Source: Aristolochia californica (Eukaryota; Streptophyta; Magnoliopsida; Piperales; Aristolochiaceae). Taken from it: a stretch of 64,000 nucleotides of DNA. Positions 50,751 through 64,000 of the stretch are shown here, piece by piece. Location of the stretch: contig JARWKL010000008.1 of the NCBI GenBank assembly GCA_029961685.1, forward strand, positions 21,671,981-21,735,980, in the 5' to 3' direction. Position 1 is the first letter of the stretch, and each line of letters opens with the position of its first letter. Position numbers and translations under genes: made by a program. The notes under the pieces were generated by a model. It was given only the letters and a program-made list of their open reading frames with translations. It did not search any database and was not told the DNA's origin.

Positions 50751-51909
50751 TCTTTACTTACATTTGCTTTTTTTTTTAGTTTTTTCCACACATAAACTCT
50801 AAAATTTTCATTTTGTTGTGATCTATTTTACCTTTATCTTCTTGTTTATGAGAGAATCGGAAAGTGAAAACTCAAAGTTTTGTTTTAAGAAAAAAGTGTA
50901 AATCTTAAATGGAAAGGAAATTCACAAATGTGGAAAGAGATAATTCCAAAAAGTTTCTGTAACTTCTAGGGATTGCAAACTCTTTTAGTTTTTATATATT
51001 AGGTTTTGCAATGATCGGGAAAAGGGGGAAGCGGGGGATATTAAACTGAATATTGCCTCGCAATCCATAAGTCATTTCTTACAAAAACATAGCCTGTTAT
51101 GGATGATTGACCGATAAATAACTTTACAAATAATCTAAGATTGTTATGTTAGCTTTTTGTAGATGGGAAAAAAATGGCTTGTTTGACTCGGGTAAATATC
51201 CCACCGCACGTCCTCTTGAGAATTTAATGACCATTTGTTGTTCGCCTTAAAAGCTTTGGATCCATAGGGCATTTGCATCTTTAACATTTTTTCAAGCATG
51301 TATTTCCATATTTAAAACATATTAGGATCAATTAGAAATCTCTTTCTTATCTAATTCCAAACCATTATGGATGAACTTTGGAATTTCCCAAACTTGGACA
51401 ACAAAACTTTTGTGTTCGTTTGTGGAGTGTGAATAAATTTTCTTTACTTACATTTATTATTGTTTTTAATTTTTCCATACATAAACACTAAAATTTTCAT
51501 TTAGTTGTGATGTATTTCCCTTTAGCTTCTTGTTTACTAGAGAATCGGAAAGTGAAAACTCAAAGTTTTGATTTAAGAAAAAAATGTACATCTAAAATGG
51601 AAAGGAAATGCACAAATGTAGAGAGAGATAATTCCAAAAAGTCTTTGTAACTTTTAAGGATTGCAAACTCTTTTTGAGTTTATTAATGAGGTTTTGAAAA
51701 GATCTGGAAAAGGGGGAGGCCAGGAATTTTTAACTGAGTGTTGACTCCCTATCCATAAGTCATTTATTACAAAAACATAGCCTGGTATGCATGATTTACA
51801 TATAAATCTCTATACAAATCATTTGTGATTGTTAGGTCAGCTTTTTGTAAATGGGCAAAATAATGGCTTGTTTGACTCGGGTAAATTTCCCACCACACAT
51901 TCACTTGAG

Positions 51910-51950
51910 AATTAAAGGAGAAGTTGTTGTTCCATGCATATCCATATTTA
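51910..51950. repeat. Monomer deletion junction lacking the anchor
   Basis: GAAGTTGTTGTTC runs directly into CATGCATATCC, skipping the anchor and the CATCTTTAACATG segment. The anchor spacing from 51252 to 52580 is therefore nearly two monomers. Confidence 0.75.
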
Positions 51951-54900
51951 AAACATGTTTGGATCAATTATAATTCTCTTTCTTCTCAAATTCCAAGCCA
52001 TTAGGGTTGAACTAGTGGAATTTCCCAAACTCGGACAAAAAAAATTTTGTGTTCGTTTGTGGTATGAGAATAAATTTTCTTTACTTACATTTGTTTTTTT
52101 TTTAATTTTTTCCATTCATATAACTCTAAAATTTTCATTTCGTTGTAATCTATTTGCATGTATCTTATTGTATACGTGAGAATCAAAAAGTGGAAACTCA
52201 AAGTTTTGATTTAAGAAAAAAGTGTACATCTAAAATGGAATGGAAATGCACAAATGTGGTGAGAGATAATTCCAAGAAGACTCTGTAACTTTTAGGGATT
52301 GCAAATTATTTTCGTTTTTATATATCAAGTTTTGTAAAGATCGGGAAAAGGGGGAGGCAGGGGATTTTTAATTGAGTGTTGACTCCCAATCAATAAGTCA
52401 TTTCTTACAAAAACATAGCCCGTTACGCATTATTGAATGATTAATCACTTTACAAATGATCTGTGGTTGTTAGGTTAGCCTTTTGTAAATGGGTAAAATA
52501 ATGGCTTGTTTGACTCTGGTAAATATCCCATCGTACGTTCACTTGAGAATTTAATGAGCTTTTGTTGTTCACTTTAAAATGTTTGGATCCATAGGGCATT
52601 TGCATCTTTAACATTTTTTCAAGCATGCATATCCATATTTAAAACATGTTAGGATCAATTAGAATTCTCTTTCTTATCAAATTCCAAGCCATTAGGGTTG
52701 AACTAGTTGAAATTCCCAAACTTGGACCACAAAACATTTTTGTTCTTTTGTGTGAATAAATTTTCTTTACTTACATTTTTAAAAATTTCATTTTGTTGTG
52801 ATATATTTTGCCTTTATCTTCTTTATTACGAGAGAATCAGAAAGTGAAAACTCAAAGTTTTCATTTAAGAAGAAGTGTACATCTAAAATGGAATGATAAT
52901 GCATAAATGTAGAAAGAAATAATTCCAAAAAGTCTCTGTAACTTTTATGGATTGCAAACTCTTTAAGTTTTTATATATTAGGTTTTGCAATGATCGAGAA
53001 AAGGGGAGGCGGGGGATTTTTAACTGAGTGTTGACTCCCAATCCATATGTCATTTCTTAAAAAAACGTAGCCCCTTTTGCATGATTGATCAATAAATCAC
53101 TTTAAAAATCATCTGTGATTATTAGGTTAGCTTTTTGTAAAAGGGCAAAATAATGGCTTGTTTGACTCAGGTAAATATCCTACCGTACGTTCACTTGAGA
53201 ATTTAATGAGCATTTATTGTTCGCTTTAAAAGGTTTGGATCCAAAGGGCATTTGCATCTTTACTATGTTTCAAGCATGTACATCCATATTTAAAATATGT
53301 TAGGATCAGTTACAAATCTCTTTCTTACCAAATTCCAAGCCATTAGGGTTGAACTAGTGGAATTGCCCAAACTTGGACAACAAAACTTTTGTGTTCGTTT
53401 GTGTGTGTGAATATATTTTCTTTATTTACATTAGTTATTTTTTTAAATTTTTTCCATACATAAACTCTAAAATTTTCATTTAGTTGTGATATTTTTTGCC
53501 TTTATCTTCTTGTTTACGAGAGAATCGGACAGTGAAAACTCAAAGTTTTTATTTAAGAAAAAAGTTTACATCTAAAAAGGAATTGAAATGCACAAATTTG
53601 GAGAGAGATAATTCCAAGAAGTCTCTGTAACTTTTAGGGATTGCAAATTCTTTTAGTTTTTATAAATTAGGTTTTGCAATGTTCAGGAAAAGAGTGAGGC
53701 TGGGGATTTTTAATTGAGTGTTGACACCCAATCCATAAGTCATTTCTTACAAAAACATAGCCCGTTAAGCCTGATGGACCGATAAATCACTTTACAATTG
53801 ATCTATGATTGTTCGGTCAGCTTTTTTTAAACGGGCAAAATAATGGCTTGCTTGACTCGGGTAAATATCCCACCGCACGTTCACTTGAGAATTTAATGAG
53901 AATTTGTTGTTAGCTATAAAAGGATTGGATCCATATGGCATTTGCATATTTAACATTTTTCAAGAATGCATATCTATATTTAAAACATGTTAGCATCAAT
54001 CAGAAATCTTTTTCTTTTCAAATTCCAAGCCATTACGGTTGAACTTGTGGAATTTCCCAAACTTGGACAACAAAACTTTTGTGTTTATTTGTGGTGTGTG
54101 AAAATATTTTCTTTACTTACATTTGTTATTTTTTTAATCTTTTACATTCTTGTACTCTAAAATTTTCTTTTTTGTGTGATCTATTTGTCTTTATCTCCTT
54201 GTTTACGAGAGAATCGGAAAGTGAAAACTCAAAGTTTTGATTTAAGAAAAATGTGTACATCTAAAAGGGAAAGGAAATGCACAAATTTAGAGAGAGATAA
54301 TTCCAAAAAGTCTCTGTAACTTTTAGGGATTGTAAACTCTTTTAGTTTTTATATATAAGGTTTTTCAATGATCGGGAAAAGAGGGAGGCAGGGGATTTTA
54401 TAACTGAGTGTTGACTCCCAATCCATAAGTCATTTCTTAAAAAAACGTAGCCCGTTACACTTGATTGACTGATAAATCACTTCACAAATCATCTATGATT
54501 GTTAGGTCAGCTTTTGCTAAATGGGAAAAATAATGGCTTGTTTGACTCGGGTAAATATCCCACCGTACGTTCACTTGAGAATTTAATGAGCATTTATTTT
54601 TCGCTTCAAAAGGTTTGGATCCATAGAGAATTTGCATCTTTAACATGTTTCAAGATGCATATCCATATTTAAAACATGTTAGGATAAATTAGAAATCTCT
54701 TTCTTATCAAATTCCAAACCATTAGGGTTGAACTAGTGGAATTTCCCAAACTTGGACAAAAACACTTTTGTGTTCGTTTGTGGGGAGTGAATAAATTTTC
54801 TTTACTTACATTTGTTATAGTTTTTAATATTTTCCATACATAAACTCAAAAATTTTCATTTGGTTGTGATCTATTTGCCTTTATCTTCTTGTTTAAGAGC

Positions 54901-56414
54901 GCATCAGAAAGTGAATACTCAAAGTTTTGATTTAAGAAAAATGGGTACATCTAAAATGGAATGGAAATGCATAAATGTAGAGAAAGATAAATCTCTATAA
55001 CTTTTAGGGATTGCAAACTCTTTCAGTTTTTATATATTGGGTTTTGCAATGATCGGAAAAAGGGAGAGGCCGGGTATTGTTAACTGAGTGTTGACTTCCA
55101 ATCCACAAGTCATTTCTTAAAAAAATATAGCCCGTTACGCATGATTGACCAAAAAATCAATTTTCAAATCATCAATGATTGTTAGGTCATCTTTTTATAA
55201 ATGGGCAAAATAATGGCTTGTTTGACTCGGGTAAATATTCCACCGCACATTCACTTGAGAATTTATTGAGCATTTGTTGTTCGCTTTAAAAGGTTTTGAT
55301 CCATAGGGCATTTGCATCTTTAACATGTTTCAAGAATGCATATTCATATTTAAAACATGTTAGGATCAATTAGAAACCTCTTTCTTATCAAATTCAAAGC
55401 CATTAGGTATCCATACTTGGCCTACAAAACTTTTGTGTTCGTTTGTGGTGTTTGAATACATTTTTTTTTTTACATTTATATTTTTTTTTAATTTTTTCCT
55501 TACTTGAACTATTAAATTTTCTTTTTGTTTTGATCTATTCGCCTTTATCTTCTTGTTTATGAGAGTATCAAAAAGTGAAAATTCAAAGTTTTGATTTAAG
55601 AAAAAGTGTACATCTAAAATGGAATAAAATACACAAATGTAGAGAGAGATAATTCTAAAAAGTCTTTGTAACTTGTAGGGATTGCAAATTCTTTTAGTTT
55701 TTATATATTAGGTCTTGCAATCATCTGGAAAAGGGGGAGACGAGGGATTTTTAAATAAGTGTTGTCTCCCAACCATTAGTCATTTTTTTACAAAAACATA
55801 GCCCGTTATGCATGATTGACAGATAAATCACCATACTAATCATCAATGAGTGTTAGGTCAACTTTTTGTATATGGGCAAAAGAATGGTTTGTTTGACTCG
55901 GGTAAACATACCACCACACGTTCACTTGAGAATTTAATGAGCATTTGTTATTCGCTTTATAAGATATGGATCCATAGGGGATTTGCATCTTTAACATGTT
56001 TCAAGCATGCATATCCATATTTAAAACATGTTAGGATCAATTAGAAATCTCTCTCTTATGAAATTCCAAGCCAAATAGGGTTGAACTAGTTGAATTTCCC
56101 AAACTTGGACAACAAAACTGTTGTGTTCATTTGTGGTGTGTGAATAACTTTTTTTTACTTACATTTTTTATTCTTTTTAATTTTTTCCATACATAAACTC
56201 TAAAATTTTCATTTTGTTGCAATCTATTTGCCTTTATCTTGTTGTTTACGAGAGAATCGGAAAGTGAAAGCACCAAGTTTTGATTTAAGAAAAAAGTGTA
56301 AATCTAAAATGGAATGGAAATGCACGAATGTAGAGAGAAATAATTCCAAAAAGTCTTTGTAACTTTTAGGGATTGCAAACTCTTTTAGTTTTTATATATT
56401 GCGTTTTGCAATGA

Positions 56415-56470
56415 TTGGGAAAAGGGGGAGGGGGGGAATTATTCCTTAGTGTTGGGGGGGATTTTTAACT
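56415..56470 (+). repeat. Expanded G-tract in one monomer
   Basis: The G-rich island is enlarged by a local duplication: runs of 5 G (56424-56428), 7 G (56430-56436) and 7 G (56454-56460), followed by the usual ATTTTTAACT. It is the longest G-rich stretch in the window. Confidence 0.85.
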
Positions 56471-59204
56471 GGGTGTTGACTCCCAATCCATAAGTCATTT
56501 CTTACAAAAACATAGCCTGTTACACATGATTGACCGATAAATCTCTTTAAAATTCAAATGTGATTGTTAGGTCAGCTTATTTTAATTGGGCAAAATAATG
56601 TCTTGTTTGACTCGGGTAAATATCCAACCGCACGTTCACTTTAGAATTTAAGAAGCATTTGTTGTTTTCTTTAAAAGGTTTGGATCCATAGGGCATTTGG
56701 ATCTTTAACATGTTTCAAGCATGCATATCCTTATTTAAAACATGTTATGATCAATTACAAATCTCTTTCTTATCAAATTCCAAGCCACTAGGTTTGAACT
56801 AGTAGAATTTCCCAAACTTGGATAACAAAACTTTTGTGTTTGTTTGTGGTGTGTGAATAATTTTTTTTTACTTACGTCTTTTATATTTTTAAATTTTTCC
56901 CATACAAAACTCTAAAATTTTCATTTTGTTTTGATCTGTTTGCCTATATCGTCATGTTTACGAGAGAATCAGAAAGTGAAAACTCAAACTTTTGATTTAG
57001 GAAATACGTGTACATCTAAAATGGACCGAAAATGCACAAATGTAGAGAGATAAATCTCTATAAATTTTAGGGATTGCAAACTCTTTAAGTTTTTATATAT
57101 TAGGTTTTACAATGATCGAAAAAGGAGGAGGCAGGGGATTGTTAACCGAGTGTTAACTTCCAATCCATAAATCATTTCTTAAAAAAACATAGCCCATTAC
57201 GCATGATTGACCGATAAATCACTTTACAAATCATCTGTGATTCTTAGGTCAGCTTTTTATAAATGGGCAAAATAATGGCTTGTTTGACTCGGGTAAATAT
57301 CCCACTGCACGTTCACTTCAGAATTTAATTTGCATTTGTTGTTCACTTTAAATTTTTTGATCCATAGGGTATTTGCATCTTTAACATGTTTCAAGCATGC
57401 ATATCCATATTTTAAACATGTTAGGATCAATTAGAAATTTCTTTCTTATCAAATTCCAAGCCATTAGGGTTGAACGAGTGGAATTTCCCAAACTTGGACA
57501 ACAAAACTTTTGTGTTCGATTGTGGTGTTTTTAAGATTTTCCATACATAAACTCTAAATTTTTCATTTTGTTGTGATCTATTTGCCATTATTTTCTTATT
57601 TACGAGACAATTGGAAAGTGAAAACTCAAAGTTTTGATTTAATAAAAAAGTGTACATATAAAATGGAATGGAAATGCACAAATATAGAGAGAGATAATTC
57701 CAAAAAGTCTCTGTAACTTTTAAGAATTGCAAACTCTTTTAGTTTTTATATATTAGGTTTTACAATGATAAGGAAAAGGGGGAGGCGGGGGATGTTTAAC
57801 TCAGTGTTGACTCCCAATCCATAAGTCATTTCTTAAAAAAAACATAGCCCGTTACGTATGATTGACCGATAAATCACTTTACAAATCATCTGTGATTGTT
57901 AGGTCAACTTTTTGTAAATGGACAAATTAGTGGCTTGTTTGACTCGGGTAAATATCCCACCGCACGTTCACTTGAGAATTTAATGAGCATTTGTTATTTG
58001 CTTTAAAGGTTTGGATCAATCGGGCATTTGCATCTTTAACATGTTTCAAGCATGCATATCCATATTTAAAATATGTTAGGATCAATTAGAAATATTTTTC
58101 TTATCAAATTCCAATCCATTAGGGATGAACTAGTGGAATTTCCAAAACTTGGACAACAAAACTTTTGTATTCATTTGTGGTGTGTGAATAAATTCTCATT
58201 ACTTACATTTGTTATTGTTGTTAATTTTTCCATACATAAACTCTAAAATTTTGATTTTGTTGTGATCTTTTTGCCATTATCTTCTTGTTTACGAGAGAAT
58301 CTTAAAGTGAAAACGCTGAGTTTTGATTGAAGAAAAAAGTGTGCTTTGAAAATGGAATGGAAATGCACAAATTTAGAGAGAGATAATTCCAAAAAGTCTC
58401 TGTAACTTTTAGGGATGGCAAACTCTTTTTGTTTTTAAATATTAGGTCTTGCAATGATCTGGAAAAGGGGGAGGTGGGGGATTTTTAACAGAGTGTTGAC
58501 TCCCAATCTATAAGTAATTTCTTATAAAAAACATAGCCCATTTCACATGATTGACTGATAAATAACTTTACAAATCATCTGTGATTGTTAGGTCAACTTG
58601 TTGTAAATGGGAAAAATAATGGCTTGTTTGACTAGGGTTAACATCCCTCTACACGTTTAGTTGAGAATTTAATGAGCATTTGTTGTTCACTTTAAAAGGT
58701 TTGGATCCATAGGGTATTAGCATATTTAACATGTTTCAAACACGCATATCCATATTTAAAACATGTTAGCATCAATTAGAAATCTCTTTCTTATCTAATT
58801 CCAAACCATTAGGGTTGAATTAGTGGAATTTTCCAAACTTGGACAACAAAACTTTTGTGTTCATTTCTAGTGTGTGAATACATTTTCTTTACTTACATTT
58901 ATTATTGTTTTTAAATTTTTCCATACATAAACTCTAAAATTTTAATTTTGTTGTGATGTATTTGCCTTTATCTTCTTGTTTACGAGAGAATCGGAAATTA
59001 AAGATTCAAAGTTTAGATTTCAGATAAACAAAAGTGTACATCTAAAATAGAATGGAAAATAAAAAAATTAAAGAGAGTTAATTCCAAAAAGTCTCTGTAA
59101 CTTTTAGGGATGGCAAACTCGTTTAGTTTTGATATATTAGGTTTTGCAATGATATGGAAAAGGGGGAGGCGGGGAATTTTAAACTGTGTGTTGACTCCCA
59201 ATCC

Positions 59205-59245
59205 ATAAGTTGTTGCTTAAAAAACCCTAAACCTCATTTCTTACC
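59205..59245. repeat. Short duplicated insertion carrying AAACCCTAAACC
   Basis: After CCATAAGTTGTTGCTTAAA an extra stretch ending AAACCCTAAACC (59222-59233) precedes a second copy of the normal TCATTTCTTACC segment. The first part resembles a variant monomer near 50369-50400 (AAGTTGTTGCTTACAAAACC), so two variants appear joined here. Confidence 0.65.
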
Positions 59246-60101
59246 AAAACATAGCCCATGACGCATGATTGACTGATAAATCACTCTACAAGTCATCTAT
59301 GATTCTTAGGTCACCTTTTCGTAAATGGGCAAAATATTGGATTGTTTGACTCGAGTAAATATCCTACCGCACGTTCACCTTAGAATTTAATGAGCATTTC
59401 TTGTTCTCTTTAAAAAGTTTCGATCCATAGGGCATTTGCATCTTTAACATGTTTCAAGCATGCATATCTATATTTAAAACATGTTAGGATCAATTAGAAA
59501 TATCATTCTTATCAAATTCCAAGCCATTAGGGTTGACTTAGTGGAATTTCCCAAACCTAGACAACAAAACTTTTGTTTTTGTGTTCGTTTGTGGTGTGTG
59601 AATAAATTTTCTTTTCTTACATTTTTTATTTGTTTCCATACATAAACTCTAAAATTTTCATTTTGTTGTGACCTATTTGCCTTTATCTTCTTGTTTACGA
59701 GAGAAATGGATAGTGAAAAATCAAAAATTGTATTTAAGGAAAAAGTGTATATCTAAAATTGAATGGAAATGCACAAATTTCAAGAGAGATAATTCCAAAA
59801 AGTCTCCGTAACTTTCAGGGATTGGAAACTCTTTTAGTTTTCATATATTAGGTTTTGCAATGATCGGGAAAAAGGGGAGGCGTGGGATTTTTAACTGAGT
59901 GTTGACTCCCAATCCTTAAGTCATTTCTTACAAAAACATAGCCCGTTATGCTTGTTTGACCAATAAATCACTTTACAAATCATCTATTATTGTTAGGTCA
60001 GTTTTTTGTAAATGAGCAAAATAATGGTTTGTTTCACTCGAGTAAATATCCCACCGCACGTTCACTTGAGAATTTAATGAGCATTTGTTGTTCGCTTTAA
60101 A

Positions 60102-60790
60102 AGGTTTGGATCCATAGGGCATTTGGATCTTTAAAATGTTTCAAGCATGCATTTCCATATTTAAAACATGTTAGGATCAATTAGAAATCTCTTTCTTATC
60201 AAATTCCAAGCCATTAGGGTTAAACCTGTCGAATTAGCCAAACTTGGGCAACATTACTTTTGTGTTCGTTTATGGTGTGTGAATAAATTTTATTTACTTA
60301 CATTTGTTATTGTTTTTAATTTTTTCCATACATAATCTCTTAAATTTTAATTTTTTTGTGATCTATTTGCCTTTATCTTCTTGTTTACGAGAGAATTGAA
60401 AAGTGAAGACTCAAGTTTTGATTTACGAAAAAAGTGTTCATCTAAAATGGAATGGAAATGCACAAATGTAGATAGTGATAATTCCAAAAAGCCTCTGTAA
60501 CTTTTAGGAATGGCAAACTCTTTTAGTTTTTATATATTAGGTCTAGAAATGATCTAGAAAAGGGAGAGGCGGGGGATTTTTAAATGAGTGTTGACTCCCA
60601 ATCCATAAGTCTTTCTTAAAAAAACATTGCCCGTTACCCATGATTGATCGATAAATCACTTTACAAATCATCCATGATTGTTAGGTAAGCTTTTTTTAAA
60701 TGGGCAAAAAAATGGCTTGTTTTCCTCGGGTAAATATCCCACCACACTTTCACTTGACAATTTAATTAGTTTTTGTTGTTCGCTTTAAAA
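60102..60790. repeat. Representative satellite monomer (689 bp), anchor to anchor
   Basis: A nearly consensus monomer, useful as a query. In order it holds: the anchor with a BamHI site; a short segment with GCATGC and a copy of AACATG(TT) about 40 bp downstream of a first near-copy; a conserved stretch ending TTTGTGTTCG; a T-tract segment followed by AAACTCTAAAA-type sequence; a purine-rich segment; the G-rich island (GGGAAAAGGGGGAGGC type, diverged in this copy); and the segment with TGATTGA and GATAAATCAC leading to the next anchor. I found no match in memory to a named satellite family, and no evidence for internal subrepeats. Confidence 0.85.
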
Positions 60791-61354
60791 GGTTTGGATC
60801 CATAGGGCATTTGCATCTTTGACATGTTTCAAGCATGAATATCCATATTTAAAACAAGTTAAGATCAATTACAAATGCCTTTCTTATCAAATTCGAAGCC
60901 ATTAGGGACGAACTAGTGGAATTTCCCAAACTTGAACAACAAAACTTTTGGGTTCGTTTCTGGGGTGTGAATAAATTTTCTTTACTTAAATATGATATTG
61001 TTTTTAATTTTTTCCATAAAAAAACTCTAAAATTTTCATTTTTTGAGATCTATTTGCCTTTATCTTTTTGTTTATGAGGGAATTGGAACGTGAAAACTCA
61101 AAGTTTTGATTTAAGAAAAACGTGTACATCTAAAATGGAACGGAAATGCACAAATGTAGAGAGATATAATTTGAAAAAGTCTATGTAACTTTTAGGGATT
61201 GCGAATTCCTTTAGTTTTTATACATTAGGTTTTGCAATGATCTGGAAAAGGGGGAGGTGGGGGATGTTTAACGGAGTATTGACTCCCAATCCATAAGTCA
61301 TTTCTTTCAAAAAAATAGCATGTTATGCATGATTGACAGATAAATCACTTTACA

Positions 61355-61405
61355 AATCATCAGCCATTTTTAGGGCATTTCTTATTTTCTTAAAAATGGT
61401 TTGGA
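61355..61405. repeat. Truncated monomer
   Basis: AAATCATCAGCCATTTTTAG jumps to a short filler and then the anchor near 61400, dropping about 80-110 bp, including the TTTGACTCGGGTAAATATCC segment. The spacing to the previous anchor is about 609 bp. Confidence 0.7.
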
Positions 61406-64000
61406 TCCATAGGGCATTTGCATCTTTATCATGTTTCAAGCATGCATATCCATATTTAAAACAGGTTAGGATCAATTAGAAATCTCTTTGTTATCAAATT
61501 CCAAGCCATTTGGGTTGACCTAATGGAATTTCCCCAACTTGGACAACAAAACTTTTGTGTTCGTTTATGGTGTGTGGATAAATTTTATTTACTGACATTT
61601 GTTTTTTTTTATAATTTTTTCCATACAAAACTCTAAAATTTTCGTTTTGTTGTGATCTATTTTCCTTTCTCTTCTTGTTTATGAGAGAATCAAAAAGTGA
61701 AAACTCAAAGTTTTGATTTAAGAAAAAAGTGTACATATAAAATAAAATGGAAATGAAAAAATGTAGAGAGATATAATTCCAAAACTCTCTGTAAGTTTTA
61801 GGGATTGCAAACTCTTTTAGTTTTTATTTAATAGGTTTTGCAATGATCGAGAAAAGGGGGAGACGGGGGATTTTGAACTGAGTGTTGACACCCAATCCTT
61901 AAGTCGTTTCTTTCAAAAACATAGCCCGTCACACATGATTGACCGATACATCTCTTTACAAATCATTTGTGATTGTTAGGTCAACTTTTTGTAAATGGGC
62001 AATACAATGGCTTATTTAACTGGGATAAATATCCCACTGCACGTTCACTTGAATATTTAATGAGCATTTATTGTTCGCTTAAAAAGGTTTGGATCCATAG
62101 GGAATTTGCATCTTTAACATGTTTCAAGCACGCATATCCTTATTTTAAACAAGTTAGGATCAATTAGAAATCTCTTTCTTATCAAATTCGAAGCCATTAG
62201 GGTTGAACTAGTAGAATTTCCCAAACTTGGACAAAAAAACATTTTTGTCCGTTTGTGGCATGTGAATAAATTTTCTTTACTTACATTTGTTATTTTTTAA
62301 AATTTTTTCCATACAAAACACTAAATTTTTCATTTTGTTGTGATATATTTGCCATTATCTTCTTGTTTACGAGTGAATTGGAAAGTGAAAACTCAAAGTT
62401 TTGATTTAATAAAAAATTGTACATCTAAAATGGAATGGAAATGCACAAATGTAGAGAGACATAATTCCAAAAAGTCTCTGTAACTTTTAGGGATTGCAAA
62501 GTTTTTTAGTTTTTATATATTATGTTTTGCAATGATTTGGAAAAGGCGGAGGCGGGGGAATTTTAACTAAGTGTTGACTCCCAATGCATAAGTCATTTAT
62601 TAAAAAAAACATAGCCCATTACTTATGATTGACCGATAAATCACTTTACAAATCATCTATGATTGTTAGGTCCACATTTTCTAAATGGGCAAAATAATGG
62701 CTTGTTTGACCCGGGTAAATATCCCACCGCACTCTCTCTTGAGAATTTAATGAGTATTTATTGTTTGCTTTGAAAGGTTCGGATCCATAGGGCATTTGCA
62801 TCTTTAGCATGTTTCAAGAATGCATTTCCATATTTAAAACATGTTAGGATTAATTAGAAATCTCTTTCTTGTCAAATTCCAAGCCATTAGGGATGAACTT
62901 GTGGAATTTCCCATACGTGGACTACAAAACTTTTATGTTCATTTGTGGTATATGAATAAATTTTCTTTACATACATTTGTTCTTCTTTTAAATTTTTCCA
63001 TACATAAACTCTAAAATTGTCATTTTTTGTGATCTTTTTGCTTTTATCTTCTGGTTTACGACATAATCTTAAAGTGAAAGTGCAAATTTTTTATTGAAGA
63101 AAAAAGTGTACATCTAAAATGGAATGGAAATGCACAAATGCAGAGAGAGATAATTCCAAAAAGCCTCTGTAACTTTTAGGGATGGCAAACTCTTTTAATT
63201 TTTGAATATTAGGTCTTGCAATGATCTAAAAAAGGAGGAGGCAGGGGAATTTTAACTGATCGTTGACTCCCAATCCATAAGTCATTTCTTACAAAAAACA
63301 TAGCCCTTTATGCATGATTGACGGATAAATCACATTACAAACCATCTTTGATTGTTAGGTCAACTTTTTGTAGAAGGTCAAAATAATGGCTTGTTTGACT
63401 CAGGTAAACATCCCACCACATGTTCACTTGAGAATTTACTGAGCATTTGTTGTTCACTTTAAAATGTTTGGATCCATAGGGCATTTGCATCTTTAACATG
63501 TTTGAAGCATGCATATCTATATTTAAAATATGTTAGGGTCAATTAGAAATCTCTTTCTTATCAAATTCCATGCCACTAAGGTTGAATTAGTGGAATTTCC
63601 CAAAGTTGCACAACAAAACTTTTGTGTTCATTTGTGGTGTGTGAATAAATTTTCTTTACTTACATTTTTTCTTTTCTTTTTTTTTAATTTTTTCCATCCA
63701 TAAACTCTAAAATTTTAATTTTGTTGTGATCTATTTGCCCTAATCTTCTTGTTTACGAGAGAGTCAGAAAGTAAAGACTCAAAGTTTTGATTTCTGAAAA
63801 AAAAGTATATATCTAAAATGAAATGGAAATGCACAAATGTTGGGAGAGATAATTCCAAAAAGTCTCTGTAACTTTTAGGCATGACAAACACGTTTAGTAT
63901 TTATATATTAGGTTTTGCAATGATCAGAAAAATGGGGAGGCGGGGGATTTTTAAATGAGTGTTGACTCCCAATCCATAAGTCATTTCTTTCAAAAACATA

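Larger units (their letters stand above)
45225..64000. repeat. Satellite array, variant block C, right of the viral insert
   Basis: The satellite resumes at TGTTTGACTCGG, exactly where it stopped on the left of the insert, and continues to the window end. Anchors lie near 45298, 45990, 46650, 47241, 47813, 48508, 49183, 49870, 50563, 51252, 52580, 53231, 53922, 54610, 55292, 55961, 56677, 57349, 58009, 58700, 59419, 60102, 60791, 61400, 62087, 62775 and 63464. Monomers carry the block C variants (ACATAGCC, ATTGCAAAC). Trimeric periodicity is visible at 47.0-50.7 kb and 54.9-57.2 kb. Truncated monomers lie near 47018, 47528, 51930, 57530 and 61365. No coding gene was recognised. Confidence 0.95.

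Noticed and set aside
55850..56044. Two similar 64-codon frames at 55850-56044 and 61973-62167
   Set aside because: Both are one satellite register that happens to be open in two monomers. The similarity is monomer homology, not protein conservation.
60102..60790. The 685-bp monomer as four diverged ~171-bp subunits
   Set aside because: The size is suggestive, but I could not see repeated text at quarter intervals. A dot-plot would be needed.
1..64000. CENP-B-box-like element in TTCGACTCGGG variants of the monomer
   Set aside because: The spacing of the TTCG and CGGG parts does not fit the 17-bp box, and plants are not known to use a CENP-B box.

Overview
The window is almost entirely one satellite DNA array from a plant nuclear genome, interrupted once by a decayed endogenous pararetrovirus. 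The satellite monomer is about 685 bp, strongly A+T-rich and non-coding. It runs in one orientation from 1 to 38795 and from 45225 to 64000, and I counted about 85 monomer equivalents using a conserved anchor (GGTTTGGATCC, which contains a BamHI site). No gene with a credible function lies in the array. The open frames there are chance frames that recur once per monomer and change length freely.

The array has internal structure. Diagnostic variants divide it into three blocks: 1 to about 11.21 kb, about 11.21 to 33.19 kb, and 33.19 kb to the end. Both block borders coincide with rearranged monomers. Local higher-order repeats are visible: a trimer of 1.75 kb at 25.8-29.2 kb, a trimer of 2.06 kb at 47.0-50.7 kb, and variants shared at a spacing of seven monomers (about 4.77 kb) in two places. 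There are also truncated monomers, short tandem duplications and one inverted fragment at 12923-12991.

The 6.43-kb insert (38796-45224) is a linearised, defective member of the Caulimoviridae. Its order on the + strand is: movement protein lacking its N-terminus; a coiled-coil ORF of 139 codons; a small basic ORF in the virion-associated-protein position; a coat protein ending in a CCHC zinc knuckle; a transactivator-like (TAV/inclusion body) gene; a promoter region with a TATA box; a leader of about 600 nt; and a degenerate initiator-Met-tRNA primer binding site. The small genes are joined by overlapping stop/start codons (ATGA), as expected for polycistronic pararetroviral RNA. The protease/reverse transcriptase/RNase H gene is absent: only 189 bp separate the coat protein from the transactivator-like gene. 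Frameshifts and stops in most genes show the copy is dead.

Caulimovirids infect vascular plants, so the host is a vascular plant. I cannot name the species. When the insert is removed, the satellite phase across the site is 689 bp, one normal monomer, so the virus DNA entered a pre-existing array without visible loss of host sequence.
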